A stretch of DNA of 64,000 bases from an uncultured delta proteobacterium (GTDB taxonomy: Bacteria > Desulfobacterota > Desulfobulbia > Desulfobulbales > Desulfocapsaceae): NCBI GenBank assembly GCA_903901335.1, contig CAIUQR010000101.1, forward strand, positions 1 to 64,000. The letters are read 5' to 3'. Positions within the stretch are counted from its first letter, which is position 1. Every line of letters starts with the position of its first letter. This document shows, one piece after another, positions 7,397 to 16,300 of this stretch. A program made the position numbers and the translations under genes. The notes beneath the pieces were generated by a model. That model did not search any database, had not been told where the DNA came from, and saw only the letters and a list, made by a program, of their open reading frames with translations.

Positions 7397-8524
7397 ATGT
7401 GGAATTTCATGACGGAGAACTCCATGGGCCTGAATCTCACCTATATGCCGCCGGATTTCAGCCGGACCGAATATGAAGGCAGCCCCTTTGTCAACCTGCA
7501 ACCGGCCCCCGCCGACGGAATCGCCCCATCCAACTTTCACGCCACCTCCAACTTTCCCGAATATATCCGCCTTCAGGACCGGGGCTGGATACTTGCCCCG
7601 GAGAGCCGCATGGATGCAGTCCTCGTTGTGACGGGAAAACTGGTCGAAGTGGTGGAGGCGCGCCGATTGAAAAAAGGCGACATGGTCGTTGTCGGCCGTA
7701 CGGAAAACGGGGAGGAAGGCATACTCGTCCACGTCAATTGTTTTACCAGGCAGGAGACCAGCACCGACAAATTCACCTTCCGCTCCCGAGGCACCAGAGA
7801 AACACCCTTTTCCCGTTCCTATGACGAGCTGTATCAAATCCTGGAACATGATCGCGATCATGGCTATATCGTCTGGGTGCTCGGGCCGGCCGTGGCCTTC
7901 GACAAGGACAGCCGGGATGCCATGCAGGGGCTGATCGAAAACGGGTACTGCCACGCGCTGATGGCCGGAAACGCGCTCGCCACCCATGATCTTGAGGCTG
8001 CCTGTTTCGGCACCGGGCTGGGCCAGGATATTTACACCCAGGAGCTGCAGGAAAAGGGGCATTACAATCATCTGGACATCCTCAATGAGGTCCGAAAGGC
8101 CGGTTCGATCACGGCAGGCCTTTCGGCACTCGACATCCAAAACGGGATCATCCGGGCCTGCGAACAGGCACATGTGCCCTATGTCCTGGCCGGGTCTATC
8201 CGCGATGACGGTCCACTGCCCGAGACCATCGCCGATGTCTACCACTCACAGGACTGCATGCGGGTACATGCCCGGCTGGCGACGACGGTCATCACGATGG
8301 CGACCCAGCTGCATTCCATCGCCTTCGGCAATATGACCCCGAGCTATCGGGTCCTGCCGGACGGTACGGTCAGGCCGGTATTTTTTTATGTCGTCGACAT
8401 GTCCGAGTTCAGCGCCGACAAACTGGCCAACCGCGGTTCCGCCCAGGCCCAGGCCATCCTCACCAATGTCCAGGACTTTATCGTCAACCTCTGGAACAAC
8501 CTCTCCGCCAAAGGCACTCGATGA
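7397..8524 (+). CDS. Archaeal-type ornithine cyclodeaminase (TIGR00300, LOR/SDH domain)
   Basis: 375 residues matching the TIGR00300 family, whose methanogen member was shown to convert ornithine to proline and ammonia with NAD, without similarity to the mu-crystallin-type enzyme. An N-terminal LOR/SDH bifunctional-enzyme domain (about 35-125) is followed by the Rossmann-like part with ALMAGNALATHDLEAACFGT, YNHLDILNEVRKAGSI and VPYVLAGSIRDDGPLP. ATG 7397 follows AGAAGAG; ATG 7409 is an alternative. It overlaps the arginase start by ATGA, so the pair likely turns arginine into proline via ornithine. Function is inferred from the family and the neighbour. Confidence 0.8.
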   Translation: MWNFMTENSMGLNLTYMPPDFSRTEYEGSPFVNLQPAPADGIAPSNFHATSNFPEYIRLQDRGWILAPESRMDAVLVVTGKLVEVVEARRLKKGDMVVVGRTENGEEGILVHVNCFTRQETSTDKFTFRSRGTRETPFSRSYDELYQILEHDRDHGYIVWVLGPAVAFDKDSRDAMQGLIENGYCHALMAGNALATHDLEAACFGTGLGQDIYTQELQEKGHYNHLDILNEVRKAGSITAGLSALDIQNGIIRACEQAHVPYVLAGSIRDDGPLPETIADVYHSQDCMRVHARLATTVITMATQLHSIAFGNMTPSYRVLPDGTVRPVFFYVVDMSEFSADKLANRGSAQAQAILTNVQDFIVNLWNNLSAKGTR

Positions 8525-9411
8525 AAGAAAACATTCGCATTATCGGTATTCCGATGGACCTCGGCCAGAAACACCGTGGCGTGGATATGGGCCCTGTTGC
8601 GGTACGGTACGCAGGTCTCGCAGACACTCTTCAAGGTTTGGGTTATCAGACGATAGACACCGGAAATATTGCTATTCCAGGCCATTACACACTTCTCGAC
8701 ACCAGCCTGAGCGAACGGATCATTCCGATCAGGAAGGCCTGCGCCAAAGCCTATGCAATGGGGCGGGAAGCGAGGAAGAACGGAGAGATCCCGATCTTCC
8801 TCGGCGGCGACCATTCAGCCTCGATCGGCACGGTCGGCGGGGTCACCCATGCCGGACCATGCGGCCTGATCTGGGTCGATGCCCACGGCGACTTCAACAC
8901 CCTGGAGACCTCGGACACGGGGAACATTCACGGCATGTCGCTTTCCATCCTGTTGGGAAACGGCCCGAAGGAACTGGTCGATGTGGGGAGAAAGGGGCCG
9001 AAGGTATTAGCGGAAAATGTCGTTTTGATCGGTGTCCGTGACCTGGACTTGAAGGAAAAGGTTCTATTAAAGAATTCAGGATGTTCCGTCTCTACCATGC
9101 GGGAGATAGACGAGTTGGGCATGCACAGGGTTCTTCGGGATGCACTCAGCAAAATCGGCCACCTGCCGTCTATCCACCTGAGTCTCGATATGGATGCGAT
9201 AGATCCTCAGGAAGCACCGGGGGTCGGGACCTCCTCGCCCGGCGGCCTCACCTACAGGGAGGCCCAGCTGATCATGGAAACCATCGCCGATTCCGGCAAA
9301 CTCCAGTCGGTGGATGTGATGGAAATCAATCCCATCCTCGATCATTGCAACCGGACTGCCCAGGTCGCCGTCTCCCTGCTGGCATCACTTTTCGGCAAGA
9401 CAATACTCTGA
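8521..9411 (+). CDS. rocF: Arginase
   Basis: 296 residues, typical for arginase. Manganese-binding motifs are present in order: GGDHSASIG, the DAHGDFNT block (D-A-H-x-D) and SLDMDAIDPQEAPGVGT (D-x-D), with the family C-terminal DVMEINPILD. It hydrolyses arginine to ornithine and urea in the cytoplasm. Overlap by four bases with the upstream ornithine cyclodeaminase gene makes a coupled two-gene operon. No urease genes are in the window. Confidence 0.9.
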   Translation: MKENIRIIGIPMDLGQKHRGVDMGPVAVRYAGLADTLQGLGYQTIDTGNIAIPGHYTLLDTSLSERIIPIRKACAKAYAMGREARKNGEIPIFLGGDHSASIGTVGGVTHAGPCGLIWVDAHGDFNTLETSDTGNIHGMSLSILLGNGPKELVDVGRKGPKVLAENVVLIGVRDLDLKEKVLLKNSGCSVSTMREIDELGMHRVLRDALSKIGHLPSIHLSLDMDAIDPQEAPGVGTSSPGGLTYREAQLIMETIADSGKLQSVDVMEINPILDHCNRTAQVAVSLLASLFGKTIL

Positions 9412-9479
9412 GAAGAACGATCAATCCAGTCTTGATTTTCCTTATCATCTGCCTATAATTAAAGAAGCCCTGCCCGATG

Positions 9480-9509
9480 TTGACAATCTAAAAAAATCAG
9501 ATTTATTAT
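9480..9509 (+). promoter_or_regulatory. Sigma70 promoter upstream of the acyl-CoA synthetase gene
   Basis: TTGACA at 9480-9485, an 18-base A/T-rich spacer and TATTAT at 9504-9509. A second candidate just upstream has TTGATT (9432-9437), a 16-base spacer and a perfect TATAAT (9454-9459). Both point to the gene starting at 9656, leaving a 5' leader of about 140 bases or more. Confidence 0.55.
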
Positions 9510-9655
9510 TTTTCCATTCTTTTTCGACATAAACCACGTATTATCAATATGTTGTCATTCGTACGGACCGGCCTTATCAGGATGACGGCTTTTTGCGTGT
9601 CCATCAATAGTGGATACTCATAATCCCCGCATTACAAGAAAGGACTCATTCACCC

Positions 9656-11767
9656 ATGTTAGAACATCTTTTTTCCCCGGAAAGTGTCGCTATTGTCGGC
9701 GCGTCACAAAAACCGGGCAAGGTAGGTCATGATATCCTCGCCAACCTGGTAAAGGGAGGCTTCGCCGGAAAAATAATTCCGATAAACCCTGCCGGGGGAA
9801 CCATGATGGGGTTACCCGCCTCCACAAATCTTTCAAGCTATGACGGTGACTTGGACCAGGTCATCGTCGCCGTCCCTAAAAGCGCCGTTGTTGCAACCGT
9901 CAAGGACGCCATCGCCAAAAAAGCAAAGAGCATCATAATGATCACCGCCGGTTTCAAGGAATCAGGTGCCGCAGGCCTTGCCCTCGAAAACGAGGTCATC
10001 GGCCTGTGCAAGCGTGGTGGAGCACGGCTTCTGGGACCGAACTGCCTGGGTCTGCTCAACACCAAAAACGGCCTGAACAGCTCCTTTGCAGGCGATCTGC
10101 CCTTGCCTGGCAACATTGCGATCATGTCGCAGTCAGGGGCGCTGTGCACCTCGATCCTCGATCTGGCCGCAGGCCGGCATCTCGGCCTGTCAAAGCTTGT
10201 CAGCATCGGCAACAAGGCGGATATCAACGAAAATGACCTGCTGACCTATTTTGCGCAGGATCAGGAAACCAAGGTCATCGTCGGCTATCTTGAGAACATC
10301 GTCTCCGGCGATACATTCATCAAGGTTGCCGACGCCACCTGTTCGAAAAAGCCGGTCGTTATCCTCAAATCCGGGACCAGCCAGGCAGGCCAGAAGGCCG
10401 CAGCCAGCCATACCGGAGTGCTCGCAGGGGCCGACACTGCTTACGGTGCTGCCTTCAAACGCTCCGGCGTGATCAGGGCCGATACATTCGAGGCTCTATT
10501 CGATTACGCGACAGCGCTTTCCATGCAGCCCCTGCCTAAAGGAGACAGAGTCCTTATCATCACCAATGCAGGCGGCCCCGGGACCATGGCAGCTGATGCG
10601 GTGGAACACGCGGGGATGACGGTCGCCGAACTGGATACCAATACAGCAGCCGCCTTACGGGGCAAACTGCCGGAGGCGGCCAGCGTCGGCAACCCGGTTG
10701 ACGTCCTCGGTGATGCGCCACCGGAACGGTATGCGGAGGCACTCAAGGCCGCCCAGGACGATGCATCGGTTGATGCAATCATCGTCATCCTGACACCCCA
10801 GGCAATGACCAGACCGACGGAGGCCGCACGGGCCATTACCGGGGCGATCAACGGCAGCAAGCCCGTGCTTGCCTCCTTCATGGGCGGTAAGGAGGTTCTT
10901 CCCGGCAGACAGGAGTTGAGTGCTGCGGGTTTACCCGATTATGAATCCCCCGAACGGGCCGTGGCCGCCCTGAAGGTGATGTACGAGTATGCGACCTGGC
11001 TCAGGCGTCCGCCCCGGATCGTCACCCGCTTCCGGGTCAATCGCCGACGCGCCGTCCGGATCATCACCCGCAGTCAGCGGAATAATATCCTGCAGATGAA
11101 CGAGGTCAAAGCGAAAAAGATTCTCGATGCCTACGGCTTCAATGTCCTTCCTGGACGTCTGGTCACCTCTGCCGACGAGGCGGTGGAGTTGTCGCGAAGG
11201 ATCGGCTTCCCGGTGGCGATGAAGATTGTCTCCCCCGACATCATCCACAAATCCGATATGGGCGGGGTCAAACTCAATTTGGCCAGTGCCCAGCAGATCA
11301 GGGATGGTTTCGACCTGATGATGATGCGGATCGTCCAGCAGGTTCCCCATGCCCGCATCGAAGGCATCTACATGGAGAAAATGGGGGAGCCCGGTCTCGA
11401 GGTGATCCTCGGCATGAGCAGGGACGCTCAATTCGGCCCGATGCTGATGTTCGGTCTGGGCGGCATCTTTGTCGAGGTCATGAAGGATGTGACCTTTCAC
11501 CTGGCGCCGATCACGCAGGATGAGGCCATCCAGATGCTCAAATCGACCCGTTCCTACGATATCCTTCAAGGCAGACGGGGGCACAAGGGTGTCGATATCA
11601 CCGCTATTGCCGTCGGACTGCAGCGTATCAGCCAGTTGACCACCGATTTTCCGCAGATCACGGAACTGGATATCAACCCGTTTATCGTGGGCGATTTCGG
11701 CACTGAACCGATCGTTGCTGACGCCAGGATCACACTGGCCGCTGCAGACAAGAAATTTGTTCTGTAA
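9656..11767 (+). CDS. ADP-forming acyl-CoA (acetyl-CoA) synthetase, fused alpha-beta
   Basis: 703 residues. The N-terminal alpha part has a CoA-binding Rossmann fold (SVAIVGASQKPGKVGHDIL), two succinyl-CoA-ligase-like domains with the phosphorylated His in AAASHTGVLAGADTAY, and the C-terminal beta part (about 480-703) is an ATP-grasp domain (KKILDAYGFNVLPG, HKSDMGGVKLNL, ITELDINPFIVGDFG). The enzyme makes ATP from ADP during acyl-CoA to acid conversion or works in reverse for acid activation. The following gene is a CoA-transferase, so the pair handles organic acid/CoA exchange. A GAAAGGA sequence precedes the ATG with a rather long spacing. Confidence 0.9.
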   Translation: MLEHLFSPESVAIVGASQKPGKVGHDILANLVKGGFAGKIIPINPAGGTMMGLPASTNLSSYDGDLDQVIVAVPKSAVVATVKDAIAKKAKSIIMITAGFKESGAAGLALENEVIGLCKRGGARLLGPNCLGLLNTKNGLNSSFAGDLPLPGNIAIMSQSGALCTSILDLAAGRHLGLSKLVSIGNKADINENDLLTYFAQDQETKVIVGYLENIVSGDTFIKVADATCSKKPVVILKSGTSQAGQKAAASHTGVLAGADTAYGAAFKRSGVIRADTFEALFDYATALSMQPLPKGDRVLIITNAGGPGTMAADAVEHAGMTVAELDTNTAAALRGKLPEAASVGNPVDVLGDAPPERYAEALKAAQDDASVDAIIVILTPQAMTRPTEAARAITGAINGSKPVLASFMGGKEVLPGRQELSAAGLPDYESPERAVAALKVMYEYATWLRRPPRIVTRFRVNRRRAVRIITRSQRNNILQMNEVKAKKILDAYGFNVLPGRLVTSADEAVELSRRIGFPVAMKIVSPDIIHKSDMGGVKLNLASAQQIRDGFDLMMMRIVQQVPHARIEGIYMEKMGEPGLEVILGMSRDAQFGPMLMFGLGGIFVEVMKDVTFHLAPITQDEAIQMLKSTRSYDILQGRRGHKGVDITAIAVGLQRISQLTTDFPQITELDINPFIVGDFGTEPIVADARITLAAADKKFVL

Positions 11768-11823
11768 TCCGATTTTTATTTGATTAATACACACCGTAAA
11801 GAAATTCATCGAAGGGTAAAAAT

Positions 11824-13704
11824 ATGGAGTTCGACAGTAACTGGCAGGAACGTTACAAGGATATGGTCAGCACCCCGAAAAAGGCCGTCCGGCATATTCG
11901 ATCAGGCCAGAGGATTTTTATCGGCACCGGCTGCGGCGAACCGACGGAGCTTGTCAACGCGATGACGGAGCGGGCAGGAGAGCTGGCCGACGTTGAAATT
12001 GTCCAGCTCTTCACCAAGGGTGAAGCGATGTATGCCCAGAAGAAATTCGCCGACAGCTTCATGGTCAATTCCTTCTTTATCGGCCAGAATGTCCGGGGGA
12101 TGATCCAGGAGGGTCTCGGCAGCTACACTCCGATTCTGCTCTCCAATATCCCACATCTGTTCAATTCGGGCCGGCTGCCGCTTGATGTCGCCCTGATCCA
12201 GGTGACGCCGCCCGATAAAAACGGCAAGGTGAACCTTGGCATCTCCGTTGATATCGTCAAGAGCGCCACCGAAAACGCGTCGCTGATCATCGCCCAGGTG
12301 AATCCGCAAATGCCCTGGACACAGGGCGACAGCTGCATCGATATCTTCGACATCGATATCCTGGTGCCGTCCGATACGCCGCTCATTGAAAAAGAAGACG
12401 AACCATTGAATGAGATCAGCCGGACTATCGGCCGGAATGTAGCCTCCCTTATCCCCGACGGCGCCACTATCCAGTTTGGCATGGGCCGGATGCCCGGTTT
12501 CGGACGTATCCCCCAGGCGGCTATCGAATTCCTGAAAGAGAAGAAGGACCTCGGAATTCACAGCGAAATCATCACCGATTCCATTATCGGTCTGATTGAA
12601 TCCGGGGCCGTGACCGGTGCTCGCAAGAGCTTTGACCGCGGCAGGATCGTCGTCAGCTTCTGTATGGGAACACGAAAACTGTATGACTATGTCGACAATA
12701 ATCCACTATTCTGCTTTCGTCCGACCGAGTATGTCAATGATTCCATCGTCATCAGTCAGCAGACGAAGATGATGGCAATCAATATGGGTATGGAGATCGA
12801 TCTCACCGGCCAGATCAGTACGGATTCTATTGACGGCAAGTTCCATTCCGGGATCGGCGGCATTGTCGATTTCAATCGAGGAGCGGCCCGGGCCAAAGAC
12901 GGCAGGACCATCGTCGTGATTCCATCTACCAATATCGAGGAGTCCAAAAGCCGGATCGTCACGCAGTTGAGCCCCGGATCCGGTGTCACCATCACCCGCG
13001 GCACGGTTCATTTTGTGGTCACCGAATACGGCATCGCCTATCTCTATGGAAAATCCATCCAGGAGCGTGTTATGGCCCTCATATCGATCGCCCACCCCAA
13101 GTTCCGCGAACAGCTCTGCAAAGAGGCCGTCGAGGCCCATTATATCCGGCCGGATATGGCTGAAGTTGGCGACAAATTCATTCTGCCGAGCGACGAGTCC
13201 ATGAAAAGCACCCTGCTGCTCGATGATGGCAGCCAGATTAATTTCCGTTCAGTCCGGCCGACGGACGAACCGAGTATGCGGGATCTGGTCTATGACCTCT
13301 CGCGAGAGACCATTTATTACCGGTTCATGAGTCAGCAGAGCAAGTTCAGCCACCAGCAGATTCAGAACTTCGTCTATATCGACCACAGGAAGGATGTGGC
13401 CATTGTCGGTACTGTCCCCGAGGCCTATGGCGAGGATATCATCTGTGTGGGTCGCTATTATCTCGACGAACGGACCAACAGGGCCGAGGTCGCCTTCGTA
13501 ATCCGGGATGAGTGGCAGAATCGACGGATAGGCTCACACGTCTTCAAACTCCTGGCCGATATTGCCAGGCGCAACGGCATCACCGGGTTCACCGCCGAGG
13601 TCCTCCGCGATAACCAGCGCATGCGGACCATCTTCAACCACTCGGAGTTCAAAGTGACCCACCGTATCGAAGAGGGGGTTTACAGCTTCGTCATTGATTT
13701 CTGA
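11824..13704 (+). CDS. Acetyl-CoA hydrolase/CoA-transferase fused to a GNAT domain
   Basis: 626 residues. Positions about 10-450 are a family I CoA-transferase of the 4-hydroxybutyrate/acetate type, with the catalytic Glu in GIHSEIITD and the glycine-rich FHSGIGGIVDFNRGAARAK loop. Positions about 460-626 are a GNAT acetyltransferase (NFRSVRPTDEPSMRDL, EVAFVIRDEWQNRRIGSHVF, TGFTAEVLRDNQRMRTIF). The fused GNAT could acetylate lysines in response to acetyl-CoA level, or only sense CoA thioesters. It is 56 bases downstream of the acyl-CoA synthetase gene and ends at a strong inverted-repeat terminator. The regulatory role is inference. Confidence 0.85.
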   Translation: MEFDSNWQERYKDMVSTPKKAVRHIRSGQRIFIGTGCGEPTELVNAMTERAGELADVEIVQLFTKGEAMYAQKKFADSFMVNSFFIGQNVRGMIQEGLGSYTPILLSNIPHLFNSGRLPLDVALIQVTPPDKNGKVNLGISVDIVKSATENASLIIAQVNPQMPWTQGDSCIDIFDIDILVPSDTPLIEKEDEPLNEISRTIGRNVASLIPDGATIQFGMGRMPGFGRIPQAAIEFLKEKKDLGIHSEIITDSIIGLIESGAVTGARKSFDRGRIVVSFCMGTRKLYDYVDNNPLFCFRPTEYVNDSIVISQQTKMMAINMGMEIDLTGQISTDSIDGKFHSGIGGIVDFNRGAARAKDGRTIVVIPSTNIEESKSRIVTQLSPGSGVTITRGTVHFVVTEYGIAYLYGKSIQERVMALISIAHPKFREQLCKEAVEAHYIRPDMAEVGDKFILPSDESMKSTLLLDDGSQINFRSVRPTDEPSMRDLVYDLSRETIYYRFMSQQSKFSHQQIQNFVYIDHRKDVAIVGTVPEAYGEDIICVGRYYLDERTNRAEVAFVIRDEWQNRRIGSHVFKLLADIARRNGITGFTAEVLRDNQRMRTIFNHSEFKVTHRIEEGVYSFVIDF

Positions 13705-13722
13705 TCTGGGAAGGTCGGCAGG

Positions 13723-13780
13723 TAGTAAATAAAGAAAAGGTCCGGCTCTGCCAAGAGCCGGACCTTTTCTTTATTTACTA
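13723..13780. terminator. Bidirectional terminator, perfect 26-bp inverted repeat
   Basis: Two 26-base arms, perfectly complementary (outer A/T-rich part, inner GGTCCGGCTC/GAGCCGGACC core), with a six-base loop TGCCAA. A-rich and T-rich outer arms give a U tract in either direction, so it can terminate transcription from both sides. Confidence 0.85.
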
Positions 13781-14154
13781 AAAAATATAACTGCCTCGGC
13801 TCATTCCCCTCTTCTCCTGGTGTTCCGGGCAGCACATCTTCCACACTCCATCTCCGTGGCCTTCGTCAGTTATAACTGCTTCAAGCTCCAGCAGAAAAAA
13901 TAGGGGAATTTCTTTTGTTCTTGCTGTGGGACATCTTCGAATGATAAGGTGTTTCCAATTATCATCTGACATGATTCTCGATGGAAAACTTCTCTTTCAA
14001 AACCCAAGGAAAAAATTGGCCAAAAGCCAAGGGCGGACCCAGTTCTTTTTTTGACCGTTACCAGGACTAGAGCAGAGCGAATACGACGAGTTCAAGAGGG
14101 GACGCAGGAAGACCCTGCGTTCAACCAGAAGCATATCTACCGGAAAAGCACCTT
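13781..14154. other. Intergenic region upstream of nrfHA
   Basis: No gene with convincing features. A short hairpin (ACGCAGG 14102-14108 / CCTGCGT 14114-14120) lies about 35 bases before nrfH and could be a leader structure. I found no clear FNR-, HcpR- or NsrR-type palindrome by eye. Confidence 0.4.
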
Positions 14155-14679
14155 ATGGAGATTAGTAATATTATGAAATATCTCGTAATGCTGGCTGTTG
14201 TGGCCGTGATTGGTGTGTCCGTCAATCTGGTGCATGAATCGAAAGTGTTGTCGTATCTGTCAAGCGATCCGAAGGTTTGCATCAACTGTCATCCCATGCT
14301 CACCTATTATGCAAGCTGGCAGCACAGTTCACACCGGGACAGGGCAACCTGTGTCGATTGCCACCTGCCGCGGGACACATTTCTTCACAAAATGATGGCG
14401 AAGGCACGGGATGGCTATCACCATTCCCTGGCAATGACCCTTAAAAGCTATGGCTACAATCTTCGGATCAGCAATGATGCCGCGAAAAGGATTCAGGATA
14501 ACTGTATTTCCTGTCACAGTGAGATTGTCTCGCAGATGCTTACAAACAGCAAGCTCTATCAGAAAACCGCAGACAGCGCCGTCCAGATGGGTCGGCGTTG
14601 TTGGGATTGTCACCGCGGACTTCCCCATGGGACCATGAGGAATCTGACCGCAACCCAAAATAATTTCAGCGGCAGGTAA
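14155..14679 (+). CDS. nrfH: Cytochrome c nitrite reductase membrane anchor NrfH
   Basis: 174 residues with one N-terminal membrane helix (YLVMLAVVAVIGVSVNLV) and four CXXCH haem c motifs at about 42-46, 66-70, 117-121 and 149-153 (CINCH, CVDCH, CISCH, CWDCH). NrfH takes electrons from menaquinol and passes them to NrfA on the periplasmic side. The start at 14155 has a weak RBS; ATG 14173, preceded by GGAG, is an alternative. It is 28 bases upstream of nrfA. Confidence 0.9.
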   Translation: MEISNIMKYLVMLAVVAVIGVSVNLVHESKVLSYLSSDPKVCINCHPMLTYYASWQHSSHRDRATCVDCHLPRDTFLHKMMAKARDGYHHSLAMTLKSYGYNLRISNDAAKRIQDNCISCHSEIVSQMLTNSKLYQKTADSAVQMGRRCWDCHRGLPHGTMRNLTATQNNFSGR

Positions 14680-14707
14680 CTTTCGGAGAATCAACAGGAG
14701 AATAGTT

Positions 14708-16216
14708 ATGAAAAAATTATGGATCATACTCGGCCTTTGCGTGCTCGTTCTGGTGCCGCTGCTGCTGCTGACCTTTTCGATCAGGGAAAACAAGGCCGAG
14801 CAGCAGGCAATCACTGCGGTACCGGAAATGAAGCCCTTTGAATCGCGTTCTTCTGAATGGGGAAAATATTATCCGAGACAATATGACTCCTACATGCAGA
14901 CCAGGAAAAGCGATGAGATCCACGATGTGCTGAAGGATGATCCCGCCCTGGTGGTAATGTGGGCAGGCTATGGTTTTTCTAAGGATTACAATAAGCCCCG
15001 TGGTCACTATTATATGCTGGAGGATAACCTCAACACGTTACGGACCGGGGCTCCGACGGATGCCAAGACCGGTCCGGCACCGACTCCGTGCTGGACCTGC
15101 AAGTCTCCCGATGTACCCCGTCTGATACATAGGGACGGCGAGCTGGAATTCTTCACCGGCAAGTGGGCAAAATACGGAGGGGAGATTGTCAATCCCGTCG
15201 GTTGCGCCGATTGTCATGACAACAAGACCATGAAGCTCACCGTCACCCGTGAGCACCTGAAGCGCGCGCTCGATGCCGAAGGGAGACTGAAGTTTGCCGA
15301 TGCAACTCATCAGGACATGCGGTCGCTGGTGTGCGCTCAGTGTCACTCCGAGTATTACTTCAAAAAGACCGAATGGGATGACAAGGGAACACCGAAAACG
15401 GCGCTCGTAGTGACCTTTCCCTGGAAAAACGGTCTTTCAGCCGAGGCCATGGAGGAGTATTACGACCAGATCAATTTTGTCGACTGGACCCACCCGCTGA
15501 GCAAGACCCCGATGCTCAAGGCCCAGCATCCCGATTATGAACTCTTTACCACCGGCGTTCACAGCAGGAACAATCTTGCCTGCGCCGACTGTCATATGCC
15601 GTATGTCCGGGAAGGCGGAGTGAAGTATTCCAACCACAAGGTCGGAAGTCCTCTGGATAATATCGCCAATACCTGCCTGAACTGCCACAAAGGAACGGAA
15701 AAAGAGTTTCGCGCTACCATAGCCAGGAAGCTGGAGCGTAAAAACGAACTGTCCAAGATCGCTATGGACGTCCTCGCCAAGGCCCACCTTGAAGCCGCCA
15801 AGGCCTGGGAATCAGGTGCGAGCGAAGAGGAGATGAAGCCGGTCCTGCAGGACATCCGCCACGGTCAATGGCGCTGGGATTACGCGGTCGCCGGACACGG
15901 GGCCTTCTTCCATGCTCCGGAGGAAACTCTGCGGGTTCTTGGCGGCGCCATCAACAAGGGGCAGGATGCCCGCATCAAATTACGAACGATTCTGGCTAAA
16001 TATAACGCCGCCGATTATGTTGCCCCCGATTTTTCCAGCAAGGAAAAAGCCCAGGCGATTATCGGCTTGGACTATAAAAAAGAGGTGGACGAGAAAAATA
16101 CCTTCCTCGATGCCCTGAATCAGGAGTGGTTCAAACAGGGTGAGGCCAAAGGTCTCTACGATCCGGCCTCAAGAAAAGACATGGTCAGAAAAACCTCCTA
16201 TAACATCGGTAAGTGA
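14708..16216 (+). CDS. nrfA: Pentahaem cytochrome c nitrite reductase NrfA
   Basis: 502 residues, the usual NrfA length. A signal-anchor (MKKLWIILGLCVLVLVPLLL) is followed by the active-site haem motif CWTCK (128-132, Lys as axial ligand) and four CXXCH motifs (CADCH, CAQCH, CADCH, CLNCH). Reduces nitrite to ammonium with six electrons in the periplasm. Co-transcribed with nrfH, AGGAG in front of the ATG. The system may serve respiration or nitrite detoxification. Confidence 0.93.
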   Translation: MKKLWIILGLCVLVLVPLLLLTFSIRENKAEQQAITAVPEMKPFESRSSEWGKYYPRQYDSYMQTRKSDEIHDVLKDDPALVVMWAGYGFSKDYNKPRGHYYMLEDNLNTLRTGAPTDAKTGPAPTPCWTCKSPDVPRLIHRDGELEFFTGKWAKYGGEIVNPVGCADCHDNKTMKLTVTREHLKRALDAEGRLKFADATHQDMRSLVCAQCHSEYYFKKTEWDDKGTPKTALVVTFPWKNGLSAEAMEEYYDQINFVDWTHPLSKTPMLKAQHPDYELFTTGVHSRNNLACADCHMPYVREGGVKYSNHKVGSPLDNIANTCLNCHKGTEKEFRATIARKLERKNELSKIAMDVLAKAHLEAAKAWESGASEEEMKPVLQDIRHGQWRWDYAVAGHGAFFHAPEETLRVLGGAINKGQDARIKLRTILAKYNAADYVAPDFSSKEKAQAIIGLDYKKEVDEKNTFLDALNQEWFKQGEAKGLYDPASRKDMVRKTSYNIGK

Positions 16217-16224
16217 TGAACACA

Positions 16225-16272
16225 CAGGGCAGCCGTGCAATGCCGTATCTTACGGCTGCCACGGCTGCCCTG
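16225..16272. terminator. Nested inverted repeat between convergent nrfA and acyl-CoA dehydrogenase genes
   Basis: A 13-bp perfect outer stem (16225-16237 with 16260-16272) encloses a second perfect 6-bp hairpin (GCCGTA, loop TCT, TACGGC at 16242-16256). It is placed between two converging genes and is a likely bidirectional terminator, although the T run is short. Confidence 0.6.
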
Positions 16273-16300
16273 AATTTTGCCAACCCCTCGGAGGCAAGCA

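Noticed and set aside
7247..8245. 332-codon minus-strand open frame
   Set aside because: Lies opposite the ornithine cyclodeaminase gene, whose motifs are unmistakable; the minus-strand translation has no domain.
13778..13972. Small minus-strand frame (64 codons) after the 26-bp inverted repeat
   Set aside because: No RBS and no recognisable fold, although a CCxxH cluster near its end was considered.
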